Of a stretch of 32,297 nt of DNA, positions 13,957 through 21,774 are shown piece after piece. The notes beneath the pieces were generated by a model. The model did no database searches, had not been told where the DNA came from, and saw only the letters and a program-made list of their open reading frames with translations. A program made the position numbers and the translations under genes. Every line of letters starts with the position of its first letter. Within the stretch, counting starts at the first letter, position 1. The stretch is from JAVBJV01 sp031546815. GTDB lineage: Bacteria > Pseudomonadota > Alphaproteobacteria > Acetobacterales > Acetobacteraceae. The DNA is taken from contig JAVBJV010000005.1 of the NCBI GenBank assembly GCA_031546815.1, forward strand, positions 1 to 32,297, given 5' to 3'.

Positions 13957-16394
13957 TCGAACAGTCCTCTCAACAGATCGCGCGTCCTGACCCGACGCGG
14001 AGGTTCTTCCACAGGCGCAGCCTCGGGCGGCGGAGTCGTCCCGCGCGCGATCGCCAGTGCCTGCGTGCAACTATGCGTGCCGGTGCCATTCAGCAAGCCA
14101 TCCAGCGGGTTCAGGACGCTGCCCAGTGCCGCCGCCGCGGTTTCCCGGTCCGTCCCCACGCGCAGGCTGCGCCATGGGCCCGAGACCATCACGGGGGCAT
14201 TCACTCGCACCAACCCAGTCTTCATCGCCACCTGCACCCGCAGCGCCAGAGTCTCCTGTGGCAGGTTGAACGCACCGCTGGCATCCAGCGTCGCCAGGTC
14301 AGTATCGAGCAGCAGGATCTGCGTCTGCGCGACGCCCTTCTCGACCCGCACACGCATTGCCAGACACGCCAGACCGGATGAGCCGGTGGAATCGATACTG
14401 CTCCCCAGACTGCGCATCAGACTGCCCGCCGTATCGCCCAGCACGCGGTTCTGGATGCGCCCGTTCTCGAGCGCGACCGCCACCCGGCCGGACAAGGCTG
14501 TCAGGATCGCACGACGCGTCAGCCCCGCGCTGCGCAGATCCATATCCACATCGGCATTACCGCTGATCGGCGAGGTGTATCCCAGTATCTGCACCAGCGG
14601 CGCGACCGCCACGCCCGGCGCTTTCACCGCCAGCGCTACCTGGGGGACATCCCGCCGGACATCGATGCTGGCGCGCAGATCCATCCGTCCTGCGGGACCG
14701 GTGATCGCCATCGGCTGTACACGCAACACCCGGTCTTCCAGCACCGCCGTTGCTACTGCCTGACGATAGGTCGCGTTGTCAAAACGCACCTCGTCTGCCG
14801 TGTATTCGAAGCGTCCCTGCAGCAGGCTCAGCCAGCGGAACACAAGCGGTGCTTCCTCTGCTGTGGGAGCGGGCGTTGTCGGTGCTGCGGGTGCTGTTAT
14901 CGGTGGGGTGGTTTCAACGGGCGCCTGTCTGCGCAGGGCACGCAATGCATCCAGATCCAGTCGATTGGACGCCAGCCGCGCGTTGATCGACGAGGGTCTG
15001 CCGATCTCGGCGATGATCTCTCCGGCAAGGTCGCCGTAAGGGCTGTCGAGTTTGATCTCGCGCAGGATCGCGCCGCCCCTGAACGCCGCACCGCGTTCGG
15101 CCAGCCGTGCGCTGAACCGCAGATCTTTCGCGGTCGGCAGATCCTGTCGCGCCGCCGTGCCCAGCGCCGCCAGATCGGGCACCTGCGCGCTGATCGCCAG
15201 ATCAACGCCTGCCAGCGCCACCGGGTTGGCGATCTCGCCCTGCAACGCGCCACTGGCATCGGCCGCGCGCCAGGTCAGGTCGATCCGCGCGGGCTGCCCT
15301 GCCGGAGCATCCACGCGCCCTTCAACATGCACAGGGGCATCGTGCAGACGCGCATCCAGCGCCACCTGCACCGGCTGCCCCAGTGCGGGCGTGGACAGAT
15401 CCAGCCGTGTAATATGCAAACCTGGAAACAGTGCAGACAGATCCGACGCACCAACCTGCATCTGCACGCTCGCTATATCCGGCCCGGTGCCCGGATGTTC
15501 GGTGATCTGCGCCGCAAGCCGCACATCGTGCAGCGCGGGCAATTCCGTATCGGGCAGCAACGGAGCCAACGCCGACAGACTGGGCAACGTTGCATCGACC
15601 GCCATCTGCCAGCCGTGCAGACGGCGTGGTTCGGCAATCGCGCCGTGCAGTCTCAGCCGCGCATCCTGCAGGGCGAGTGTCACATCCATTGGCCACGGTT
15701 CAGCATCGGACACACGCAACAGAAACGCGCCGATATTCCCCGCCTGCCCCTGCACATTCAGATCGGCCCCGTTGATCCGCACCGTGCCCGCCATCGTGCG
15801 ACCAAGACGCAGATCCGGAATATCGATCTCGCGCAGATAGCCGGAACGCATGTCGTGCAGCGTGAGGCGTCCATTGCGGATCTGCACGTCTTCCAGATTA
15901 CGCACCAGCGCATCGCGGCGCTCTACATTCGGAACCACCGGCCCCTGCACGCGGGGCGCTGGCGCGGCATGCGGCTGTTCCAGCGGCACCAGCGACACGG
16001 CCGAGCGCGTCCAGTTGTTGCGCCCATCCGACATCACTTCCAGCAGGATATCGGGCGCGGTGAGCGTCACGTGATGCAGTTCGATCCGCCCGCGCAGCAG
16101 CGGCCACACGCCGACCTGCGCTTCCATCTTCTGCACGGTGATCATCTGCGCGCGCGATCCGCCATCGACATTGGCGAACGACACGTCTTCAACCTGCACC
16201 ACCAGCGGCCACGCATACCGGACCGAGATCGCGCCATTCAGTTTTGCATCGCGACGGAACAGCCGCTCCATCGCTGCTTCAACGCGCGGGTGCAGTGTGT
16301 TCGGATCGAAGGTCGCCAGAAACGCCCCCGCGCCGCCCACGCACAGCAGCACGATAACCAGCAAACCGACCAGAATGCGGCGGAGCGTTTTCAT
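13953..16394 (-). CDS. AsmA-family inner-membrane-anchored periplasmic protein
   Basis: An 813-residue AsmA-like protein. Residues about 6-28 form one membrane anchor (RILVGLLVIVLLCVGGAGAFLATF), and the rest is predicted to be periplasmic. The N-terminal AsmA region includes FDPNTLHPRVEAAM...LNGAISVRYAWPLVVQVEDVSFAN and GRIELHHVTLTAPDILLE. A long beta-rich middle follows, with a Pro/Thr-rich linker (PITAPAAPTTPAPTAEEAP) around 495-515. The C-terminal AsmA_2-like part has GRVAVALENGRIQNRVLG and the 'LLLDTDLATLDASGAFNLPQE' type motif. Such proteins are now viewed as bridge-like lipid transport or outer-membrane homeostasis factors. It lies 8 bp after the pseudouridine synthase gene. The exact role is not known. 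Confidence 0.9.
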   Translation of the reverse strand: MKTLRRILVGLLVIVLLCVGGAGAFLATFDPNTLHPRVEAAMERLFRRDAKLNGAISVRYAWPLVVQVEDVSFANVDGGSRAQMITVQKMEAQVGVWPLLRGRIELHHVTLTAPDILLEVMSDGRNNWTRSAVSLVPLEQPHAAPAPRVQGPVVPNVERRDALVRNLEDVQIRNGRLTLHDMRSGYLREIDIPDLRLGRTMAGTVRINGADLNVQGQAGNIGAFLLRVSDAEPWPMDVTLALQDARLRLHGAIAEPRRLHGWQMAVDATLPSLSALAPLLPDTELPALHDVRLAAQITEHPGTGPDIASVQMQVGASDLSALFPGLHITRLDLSTPALGQPVQVALDARLHDAPVHVEGRVDAPAGQPARIDLTWRAADASGALQGEIANPVALAGVDLAISAQVPDLAALGTAARQDLPTAKDLRFSARLAERGAAFRGGAILREIKLDSPYGDLAGEIIAEIGRPSSINARLASNRLDLDALRALRRQAPVETTPPITAPAAPTTPAPTAEEAPLVFRWLSLLQGRFEYTADEVRFDNATYRQAVATAVLEDRVLRVQPMAITGPAGRMDLRASIDVRRDVPQVALAVKAPGVAVAPLVQILGYTSPISGNADVDMDLRSAGLTRRAILTALSGRVAVALENGRIQNRVLGDTAGSLMRSLGSSIDSTGSSGLACLAMRVRVEKGVAQTQILLLDTDLATLDASGAFNLPQETLALRVQVAMKTGLVRVNAPVMVSGPWRSLRVGTDRETAAAALGSVLNPLDGLLNGTGTHSCTQALAIARGTTPPPEAAPVEEPPRRVRTRDLLRGLFE

Positions 16395-16402
16395 GCGGTT
16401 TC

Positions 16403-17377
16403 CTATGTCCGGTGCGGCTGCTCCTCGGCGGGGATGATGAAGCCGAGGCGGCGGAAAGTTGCGTCCATATGTTCAGACAGCGGCGCCTGAACGCTCAATA
16501 TGCCACCAGCCGGATGCGCAATGCGAATGCCGCGTGCATGCAGATGCAGACGCGGGTCAAACCCATCCGGGTGCGCGGATTTATCGCCGTATTTACCATC
16601 GCCGATAATCGGTGAGCCTATGGCCGCGCAATGCACGCGCAGCTGGTGCGTGCGCCCCGTTACCGGATACAGGCCGAGCCACGAAATCTTTCGCCCCGCA
16701 TGGTCCAGCGTTTCGTAATCGGTGATCGCATAGGTTGCTTCGTCCTCGCCATACTCGGCCACGCGTGTGCGTTCGCCGCGTGCGCCTGGCAGTTTTGCCA
16801 GTGGCGCATCGATGCGGCCCTTCATCGGGATGGGCAGCCCGGCGACGATGGCCCAATAGGTTTTCTCGGCATCCCGATCGCGGAACGCCGCCGCCAGACG
16901 CGAAGCTGCCGAAGCACCACGCGCGATCAGCAACACGCCCGATGTGTCACGATCGAGCCGATGCACAAGACGCGGGCGTTCGTGATGGCCAAAGCGAAAT
17001 GCGTCGAGCATGTGGTCCAGACTGCGGGTGATCCCCGGGCCGCCCTGCACCGCGATACCATGCGGCTTGTTCAGCACGATCACGTGGTCGTCCCGATACA
17101 GGATCAGCTTGTGCAGATCCTTCGCTTCACGTTCGCTGACGGCGACGGTCTCGCGTTCGGGCAGATCCTTCGGTGCGGGCAGTGGCGGAATGCGCACTTC
17201 CTCGCCCGCGTTCAGACGCGTGGACGCATCGACGCGCTTGCCACTGACACGGATCTGGCCGGTACGGCACATCTTCTGGATGGCGCTCTGCGCAAGGCCC
17301 GGGAAGTGGCGGCGGAACCAGCGATCCAGACGGATCTCGGCTTCGTCGTCGGCTACGATACGTGTCTGCACGCTCAT
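16403..17377 (-). CDS. RluC/RluD-family 23S rRNA pseudouridine synthase
   Basis: A 324-residue enzyme converting uridines of 23S rRNA to pseudouridine. An N-terminal S4 RNA-binding domain (IRLDRWFRRHFPGLAQSAIQKMCRTG, about 15-65) precedes the catalytic domain. The latter opens with VIVLNKPHGIAVQGG and has the catalytic Asp142 in HRLDRDTSGVLLIA. It continues with a KTYWAIV strand and the GRTHQLRVH motif near residue 245. Domain order and length match RluC; RluD is the alternative, since the two cannot be separated safely by eye. It starts one base after crcB ends and is followed closely by the AsmA-family gene. Confidence 0.92.
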   Translation of the reverse strand: MSVQTRIVADDEAEIRLDRWFRRHFPGLAQSAIQKMCRTGQIRVSGKRVDASTRLNAGEEVRIPPLPAPKDLPERETVAVSEREAKDLHKLILYRDDHVIVLNKPHGIAVQGGPGITRSLDHMLDAFRFGHHERPRLVHRLDRDTSGVLLIARGASAASRLAAAFRDRDAEKTYWAIVAGLPIPMKGRIDAPLAKLPGARGERTRVAEYGEDEATYAITDYETLDHAGRKISWLGLYPVTGRTHQLRVHCAAIGSPIIGDGKYGDKSAHPDGFDPRLHLHARGIRIAHPAGGILSVQAPLSEHMDATFRRLGFIIPAEEQPHRT

Positions 17378-17378
17378 C

Positions 17379-17765
17379 TCAATGTCCCATCATTCGACGC
17401 GCGGCAGTAAAGCACAACGCAAACGCGGCCAGGCCGCCACACACAGTCAAGGCCAGATACAGCATCGCCAGCACCGGCGCACGCCCCCATAACAAACCGG
17501 TATCCAGCGAGAATGCCGAAAACGTGGTAAAGCCCCCCAGAATGCCGGTGATCAGAAACAGCCGCCACACCACAGGCAGATGCATGCCCGCATCCAGCGC
17601 ACCGCCCAGCACGCCAATCACCACGCTGCCTGCGATGTTCACCGCAACCGTTCCCCACGGAAAAGTCGCACCGAACAACGCGGCTGCACCGATGCCCACC
17701 AGATAGCGCAACACGGATCCCAGCGCACCTCCGGCGGCCACGGCGATCAGTTCAGCGAATTTCAT
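17379..17765 (-). CDS. crcB: Fluoride exporter CrcB/Fluc
   Basis: A 128-residue membrane protein with four hydrophobic helices; the family forms antiparallel dimeric fluoride channels. Family motifs are present: GGALGSVLRY (12-21), GTVAVNIAGS with the pore Asn43, and GILGGFTTFSAFSLD (74-88), which holds the Na+-binding and phenylalanine-box residues. The ATG at 17765 overlaps the rarA stop by 4 bp (ATGA), implying translational coupling; an upstream in-frame start would lie inside rarA. No fluoride riboswitch is expected or seen, since the gene sits inside an operon. Confidence 0.94.
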   Translation of the reverse strand: MKFAELIAVAAGGALGSVLRYLVGIGAAALFGATFPWGTVAVNIAGSVVIGVLGGALDAGMHLPVVWRLFLITGILGGFTTFSAFSLDTGLLWGRAPVLAMLYLALTVCGGLAAFALCFTAARRMMGH

Positions 17766-19081
17766 GGCTTGGAGCGCTCGGTGCGTAGCTTGTCCCAATA
17801 GGCCATGCGCTTGGCGACCTCGCGTTCGAAGCCGCGATCCTTCGGCTGATACAGATCGATCCGCGCCATGCCGTCGGGAAAATAGTTCTGGCCGGAAAAT
17901 CCGTCTGCCGTATCGTGATCGTAGGCGTAGTCCTTGCCGTAGCCGATCTCTTTCATCAGCTTGGTCGGCGCGTTCAGGATATGGCTGGGCGGCATCAGAC
18001 TGCCGGTCTGCTTCGCCGCGGCGCGTGCGGCGTTATACGCGGTGTAGACGGCGTTCGACTTCGGCGCGGTGCCCAGATAGATCACCGCTTGCGCCAGCGC
18101 CAGTTCGCCCTCGGGCGAGCCGAGGCGTTCGTAAGTTTCCCACGCGGCAATTACCTGCGGCATCGCATCGGGGTCGGCCATGCCGATATCCTCGGCCGCG
18201 AAACGCACCAGACGGCGGGCGATGTAACGCGGGTCCTCGCCCCCGGTCAGCATGCGCGAAAACCAGTACAGCGCCGCGTTCGGGTCCGAACCGCGCAGCG
18301 ATTTATGCAGGGCCGAGATCAGGTTGTAGTGTTCTTCCCGATCCTTGTCGTACAGCGCCGCGCGCCGCGCGATCAGCTGCGACAGGGCGGCAACATCCAG
18401 TGGTGTCTGCAACGGTTCGGCCAGTACCTGTTCGGCCATGTTCAGCAGATAGCGCCCATCGCCATCGGCCATCGCACGCAGATTGGCGCGCGCTTCGTCG
18501 GTCAGTTGCAAGGTGCGCCCGGCTTCGGTTTCGGCACGCACCAGCAGCAGTTCCAGCGCCGCATCGTCGAGGCGCTTCAGCACCAGCACCTGACAGCGCG
18601 ACAGCATGGCGCCGTTCAGCGCGAAGGATGGGTTCTCGGTCGTCGCGCCGACCAGCACCACGGTGCCGTCTTCCACCACGGGCAGGAACCCGTCCTGCTG
18701 CGCGCGGTTGAAGCGATGGATTTCATCCACGAACAGCAGCGTGCGCTGCCCTGATGCCTGGGACCGGCGCGCATCGTCGAACGCGCGCTTCAGATCCGCC
18801 ACGCCCGAGAACACCGCCGACAGTTGCACGAACCGCAACCCCGTGGCTTCCGCCAGCAGTCGCGCAATGGTGGTCTTCCCCACCCCCGGCGGCCCCCACA
18901 GGATCAGCGAGGCCAGCGCCCCGCGTGCCAGCATGCGCGACAGCGTGCCATCGGGCCCCAGCAGATGATCCTGTCCCACCACATCCGACAACTGCGCCGG
19001 ACGCAGCCGGTCGGCCAGCGGACGATGGACAGCGTCCTCGGCCGGGGCGGGCGTGGGGAAAAGGTCTTCTGAGTTACTCAC
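17762..19081 (-). CDS. rarA: Replication-associated recombination protein A (MgsA/RarA AAA ATPase)
   Basis: A 439-residue AAA+ ATPase of the clamp-loader superfamily that acts at stalled replication forks. It begins PLADRLRPAQLSDVVGQDHLLG. The Walker A is GPPGVGKT (63-70), the Walker B LLFVDEIHRF (115-124) and the sensor 1 region VLVGATTENPSF. It then has the RarA-specific C-terminal tetramerisation part (SALHKSLRGSDPNAALYWFSRML and NAPTKLMKEIGYGKDYAYDHD). The start is a GTG at 19081 in a weak ribosome-binding context. It follows the rplQ terminator and heads the rarA-crcB-rlu-asmA-atp12-acyP operon, so a promoter should lie in the 37-60 bp in between, though none stands out. Confidence 0.95.
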   Translation of the reverse strand: MSNSEDLFPTPAPAEDAVHRPLADRLRPAQLSDVVGQDHLLGPDGTLSRMLARGALASLILWGPPGVGKTTIARLLAEATGLRFVQLSAVFSGVADLKRAFDDARRSQASGQRTLLFVDEIHRFNRAQQDGFLPVVEDGTVVLVGATTENPSFALNGAMLSRCQVLVLKRLDDAALELLLVRAETEAGRTLQLTDEARANLRAMADGDGRYLLNMAEQVLAEPLQTPLDVAALSQLIARRAALYDKDREEHYNLISALHKSLRGSDPNAALYWFSRMLTGGEDPRYIARRLVRFAAEDIGMADPDAMPQVIAAWETYERLGSPEGELALAQAVIYLGTAPKSNAVYTAYNAARAAAKQTGSLMPPSHILNAPTKLMKEIGYGKDYAYDHDTADGFSGQNYFPDGMARIDLYQPKDRGFEREVAKRMAYWDKLRTERSKP

Positions 19082-19111
19082 GGGTGCATCTTACGTCAAA
19101 AGCAGCTGGAA

Positions 19112-19139
19112 ACGAAAAAAGCGGCCCAAAGGCCGCTTT
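19112..19139 (-). terminator. Rho-independent terminator of the alpha operon, after rplQ
   Basis: On the minus strand AAAGCGGCC and GGCCGCTTT form a perfect 9-bp stem with a four-base loop, running into TTTTTT. It lies 18 bases after the rplQ stop and separates the ribosomal cluster from rarA. Confidence 0.93.
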
Positions 19140-19157
19140 CTGTCGTCCAGCCTGCAA

Positions 19158-19580
19158 TTACGCGGCTTCTTCTTCGGTCGCGACTTCCTGCTTCGGGCCG
19201 CTGTCCTGGCCCTTGGCGGCCGGGTCGCGGTCGACCAGTTCGATGATCGCCATGTCGGCGGCGTCACCGTAGCGCATGCCTGCCTTCAGGATGCGGCAAT
19301 AGCCACCGGCGCGCGAGCCATAACGTTCAGCCAGCGGGCCAAACAGCTTGCTGACGATGGTGTCGTCACGCAGCTGGGCATAGGCCAGACGCTTGCCATG
19401 CTGACCGCCGAGTTTCCCCTGCGTGATCAGCTTTTCCACTACTGGGCGAAGTTCCTTCGCCTTGGGCAGGGTTGTGGTGATCTGCTCGTGCTTGAGCAGT
19501 GCAACCGCCATGTTACGAAACATAGCTTTGCGATGAGTTGTTGTAACGCCGAGCTTCCGACCGGCAACGCCATGACGCAT
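19158..19580 (-). CDS. rplQ: 50S ribosomal protein bL17
   Basis: Ribosomal protein of the large subunit near the exit tunnel. The 140-residue product starts MRHGVAGRKLGVTTTHRKAM, followed by the conserved LLKHEQITTTLPKAKELRPVVEKLIT. The core ends at about residue 118 (ADMAIIELVDRD). A charged tail with Glu/Ala repeats follows, as often seen in alphaproteobacterial bL17. It is the last gene of the rpsM-rpsK-rpoA-rplQ unit, 30 bp after rpoA, and is followed by a strong terminator. Confidence 0.97.
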   Translation of the reverse strand: MRHGVAGRKLGVTTTHRKAMFRNMAVALLKHEQITTTLPKAKELRPVVEKLITQGKLGGQHGKRLAYAQLRDDTIVSKLFGPLAERYGSRAGGYCRILKAGMRYGDAADMAIIELVDRDPAAKGQDSGPKQEVATEEEAA

Positions 19581-19610
19581 GGTGCTTATTCCTTAATTCT
19601 ATGCCGTGTT

Positions 19611-20630
19611 TCAGAAGTTCTCGTCGATCTTCTTGGCCAGGTCTTCGATGTTTTCAGGCGGCCAGGCAGCCACGGTCATCCCGAGGCTCAGGCCCATGGA
19701 AGCCAAAACTTCCTTGATCTCGTTCAGCGACTTGCGGCCGAAGTTCGGCGTCCGCAGCATTTCCTGCTCGGTCTTCTGTACCAGATCGCCGATATAAACG
19801 ATATTATCGTTCTTCAGGCAATTGGCGCTACGGACCGAGAGTTCGAGTTCATCCACCTTGCGCAGCAGGTTACGGCTGAACGGCAGGTCGTCCTGCGGTT
19901 CGGCTGCTGTCAGCGGCTGGGGTTCGTCGAAGGTCACGAAATGCTGCAACTGGTCCTGCAGGATGCGTGCGGCACGTGCCACGGCATCTTCCGGCGTAAC
20001 CGTGCCGTTGGTTTCCAGCGACAGCAGCAGCTTGTCGTAGTCGGTCACCTGACCCACGCGGGTCGGTTCAACCTTGTAGGAGACGCGGCGGACCGGCGAA
20101 TAGATCGCGTCCACCGGGATCAGCCCGATCGGCGCGTCTTCGGGGCGGCTGGCCGAGGCCGGCACGTAACCCTTGTCCACATTGACCGTGAATTCCATAC
20201 CGAACTTCACACCGTCGTCCAGCGTGCAGAGCACCAGATCCGGGTTCATGATTTCGATGTCGTGACCAGCCTGGATCTGACCCGCCGTCACTTCGCCGGG
20301 GCCTGTGGCCGACAGCATCATGCGCTTGGGTTCATCGCCATGCATACGGATAGCCAGCTGCTTCACGTTCAGAACGATGTCAGTCACGTCTTCACGCACG
20401 CCAGGGATGCTGCTGAATTCGTGCAGCACGCCATCGATCTGCACGGCCGTCACTGCGGCACCGCGCAGCGAGGACAGCAGCACGCGGCGCAGCGCGTTAC
20501 CCAGCGTCATACCGAAGCCGCGTTCAAGCGGCTCCACGACACAAGTGGCGACCCGGCTGGATTCGCTGCCTGCTTCGTAGACCGGTTTGTTCGGCTGGAT
20601 CAGAGTCCGCCAGTTACTTTCGAGCGTCAT
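19611..20630 (-). CDS. rpoA: RNA polymerase alpha subunit
   Basis: The 339-residue alpha subunit initiates RNA polymerase assembly as a dimer and contacts activators and UP elements. The N-terminal domain (to about 235) includes ERGFGMTLGNALRRVLLSSLRGAAVTAVQIDGVLHEF, the dimerisation and beta-binding region. The C-terminal domain (about 255-325) includes LELSVRSANCLKNDNIVYIGDLVQKTE and GRKSLNEIKEVLASMGLSLGM, the DNA-contacting helices. It lies 67 bp after rpsK; that gap holds tandem hairpins that may set its level relative to the ribosomal proteins. Confidence 0.98.
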   Translation of the reverse strand: MTLESNWRTLIQPNKPVYEAGSESSRVATCVVEPLERGFGMTLGNALRRVLLSSLRGAAVTAVQIDGVLHEFSSIPGVREDVTDIVLNVKQLAIRMHGDEPKRMMLSATGPGEVTAGQIQAGHDIEIMNPDLVLCTLDDGVKFGMEFTVNVDKGYVPASASRPEDAPIGLIPVDAIYSPVRRVSYKVEPTRVGQVTDYDKLLLSLETNGTVTPEDAVARAARILQDQLQHFVTFDEPQPLTAAEPQDDLPFSRNLLRKVDELELSVRSANCLKNDNIVYIGDLVQKTEQEMLRTPNFGRKSLNEIKEVLASMGLSLGMTVAAWPPENIEDLAKKIDENF

Positions 20631-20641
20631 GCTTTAACTTA

Positions 20642-20679
20642 CCTCGGGAACGAGGGTGCGCCCCGGTTGCCCGGAGCGC
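20642..20679 (-). repeat. Tandem hairpins in the rpsK-rpoA gap
   Basis: GCGCCCCGG (20658-20666) pairs with CCGGAGCGC (20671-20679), a 9-bp stem with one G-U pair. CCTCG (20642-20646) pairs with CGAGG (20651-20655). Both lie in the untranslated gap before rpoA. A T6 run is on the upstream side of the larger stem, so this is not a standard terminator for minus-strand transcripts. Confidence 0.6.
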
Positions 20680-20697
20680 CCAAAAAACGCGGATCGA

Positions 20698-21093
20698 TCA
20701 GACGCGACGACGCTTGCGCGGACGGCAGCCATTGTGCGGCACCGACGTGGCGTCGCGGATCGACGTGATAACAAAGCCAACCGCCTGCAATGCACGCAGC
20801 GCGCTTTCGCGGCCCGAGCCAGGACCGATCACTTCCACTTCCAGCACTTCCATGCCGTGGTCGCGCGCCTTGCGGCCGGCGTCTTCCGCGGCCATCTGCG
20901 CTGCATACGGGGTCGACTTGCGGCTGCCCTTGAAACCCTGGCTGCCGGCCGAGGACCACGCAATCGCGTTACCCTGGGCGTCGGTGATGGTGATGATCGT
21001 GTTGTTGAACGTGGAGTTCACATGGGCGACGCCCGACGTGATATTCTTACGTTCTTTCTTGCGCGGACGCGCAGCACTCGCTTGGCGGGCCAT
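20698..21093 (-). CDS. rpsK: 30S ribosomal protein uS11
   Basis: A 131-residue protein of the small-subunit platform, lining the mRNA path near the E site. It contains KKERKNITSGVAHVNSTFNNTIITITDAQGN (about 12-42), SAGSQGFKGSRKSTPYAAQ, and the C-terminal GSGRESALRALQAVGF and DATSVPHNGCRPRKRRRV tail, which is the near-universal S11 ending. It follows rpsM after a 73-bp gap with a very strong hairpin and precedes rpoA. Confidence 0.98.
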   Translation of the reverse strand: MARQASAARPRKKERKNITSGVAHVNSTFNNTIITITDAQGNAIAWSSAGSQGFKGSRKSTPYAAQMAAEDAGRKARDHGMEVLEVEVIGPGSGRESALRALQAVGFVITSIRDATSVPHNGCRPRKRRRV

Positions 21094-21127
21094 ATTTATC
21101 GAAACCTGTCTGAGGTGATCATAACAA

Positions 21128-21157
21128 CCGGCAAAGTACCGAATGGTACTTCGCCGG
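21128..21157 (-). repeat. 13-bp hairpin in the rpsM-rpsK gap
   Basis: CCGGCAAAGTACC (21128-21140) pairs over 13 bp, with one G-U, with GGTACTTCGCCGG (21145-21157) around a four-base loop. In the minus-strand transcript it is followed by TTGTTATG, too few Ts for an efficient terminator. A transcript-stabilising or processing element is more likely. Confidence 0.7.
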
Positions 21158-21166
21158 AGCTACGGA

Positions 21167-21544
21167 TTAGCGGGTTACTTTTTTCTTGCCTGCGATCGCC
21201 ACGGCCTTGCCCTTGCGGGTACGGGCGTTCGTGTGCGTGCGCTGGCCATGAACCGGCAGCCCCTTGCGATGACGCAGGCCGCGATAGCAGCCAAGGTCCA
21301 TCAGGCGCTTGATATTCATGGCGATTTCACGACGCAGATCACCTTCAACGCGGTAATCCTGGTCGATCATTTCGCGAATGCGCAGAACTTCGTCATCCGA
21401 AAGCTGATTCACGCGCTTTTCGGCCGGGATGCCCAGCTTGTCACAGATGAGCTGTGCATTCTGCGGGCCAATCCCGTAAATATAACGGAGGCTAATCGTA
21501 ACCCGCTTGTTTGCGGGGATGTTCACGCCGGCGATACGCGCCAC
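21167..21544 (-). CDS. rpsM: 30S ribosomal protein uS13
   Basis: A 125-residue protein of the 30S head, contacting the 50S subunit (bridges B1a/B1b) and P-site tRNA. It begins ARIAGVNIPANKRVTISLRYIYGIGPQNAQLIC, has VEGDLRREIAMNIKRLMDLGCYRGLRHRKGLPVHGQRT and ends in the basic NARTRKGKAVAIAGKKK tail. The start is a GTG at 21544 with AGGAGTGA upstream. It heads the alpha operon here: rpmJ is absent in front of it, and a promoter-like sequence with a hairpin lies in the 230-bp gap after adk. Confidence 0.97.
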   Translation of the reverse strand: MARIAGVNIPANKRVTISLRYIYGIGPQNAQLICDKLGIPAEKRVNQLSDDEVLRIREMIDQDYRVEGDLRREIAMNIKRLMDLGCYRGLRHRKGLPVHGQRTHTNARTRKGKAVAIAGKKKVTR

Positions 21545-21639
21545 GGACCGTCACTCCTGTGCGACCCGGCACATATCGGCCGGGAGTTCAATCAAGCACC
21601 CGAGGGGACCGCCCCCACAGGCAAAAAAGCAAACAAGTG

Positions 21640-21664
21640 AGGCACACTCCGTGGGAGTGCGCCT
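21640..21664 (-). terminator. 11-bp hairpin with T-rich tail between adk and rpsM (terminator or attenuator)
   Basis: On the minus strand AGGCGCACTCC pairs with GGAGTGTGCCT (11 bp, one G-U, loop CAC). About five bases later comes a T-rich run (TTGTTTGCTTTTTTG, 21622-21636). It may end spc-operon transcripts after adk. Because a promoter-like sequence lies just upstream, it would also sit at the very 5' end of the rpsM leader and could attenuate it. Confidence 0.6.
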
Positions 21665-21674
21665 GAGGTTGGGC

Positions 21675-21702
21675 AAAATAGTGCCCGGAGCGGATGAGTC
21701 AA
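21675..21702 (-). promoter_or_regulatory. Candidate sigma70-type promoter for rpsM-rpsK-rpoA-rplQ
   Basis: On the minus strand TTGACT (21702-21697) and TATTTT (21680-21675) are separated by 16 bp and lie about 130 bp before the rpsM start. The -10 overlaps an inverted repeat GGGCA-N6-TGCCC (21671-21686), which could be an operator. Confidence 0.5.
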
Positions 21703-21709
21703 GCGGGAT

Positions 21710-21729
21710 AGATCACTTTTGCGTGATCT
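21710..21729. repeat. 7-bp inverted repeat upstream of the candidate rpsM promoter
   Basis: AGATCAC and GTGATCT form a perfect 7-bp inverted repeat with a six-base centre (TTTTGC). It sits just upstream of the -35 box of the candidate promoter, after the adk stop. It could be a regulator-binding site or a small hairpin at the adk mRNA end. Confidence 0.4.
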
Positions 21730-21774
21730 GCAGTCTTTTCCGTGCAGACGTTACCATCCGCACGAAAAACCCGG

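Noticed and set aside
17379..17400. Fluoride riboswitch near crcB
   Set aside because: crcB starts within the end of rarA, so there is no untranslated leader in which a riboswitch could sit.
19053..20768. Long plus-strand open frame opposite rplQ and rpoA
   Set aside because: It is antisense to two essential genes, crosses the rplQ terminator, and has no motif.
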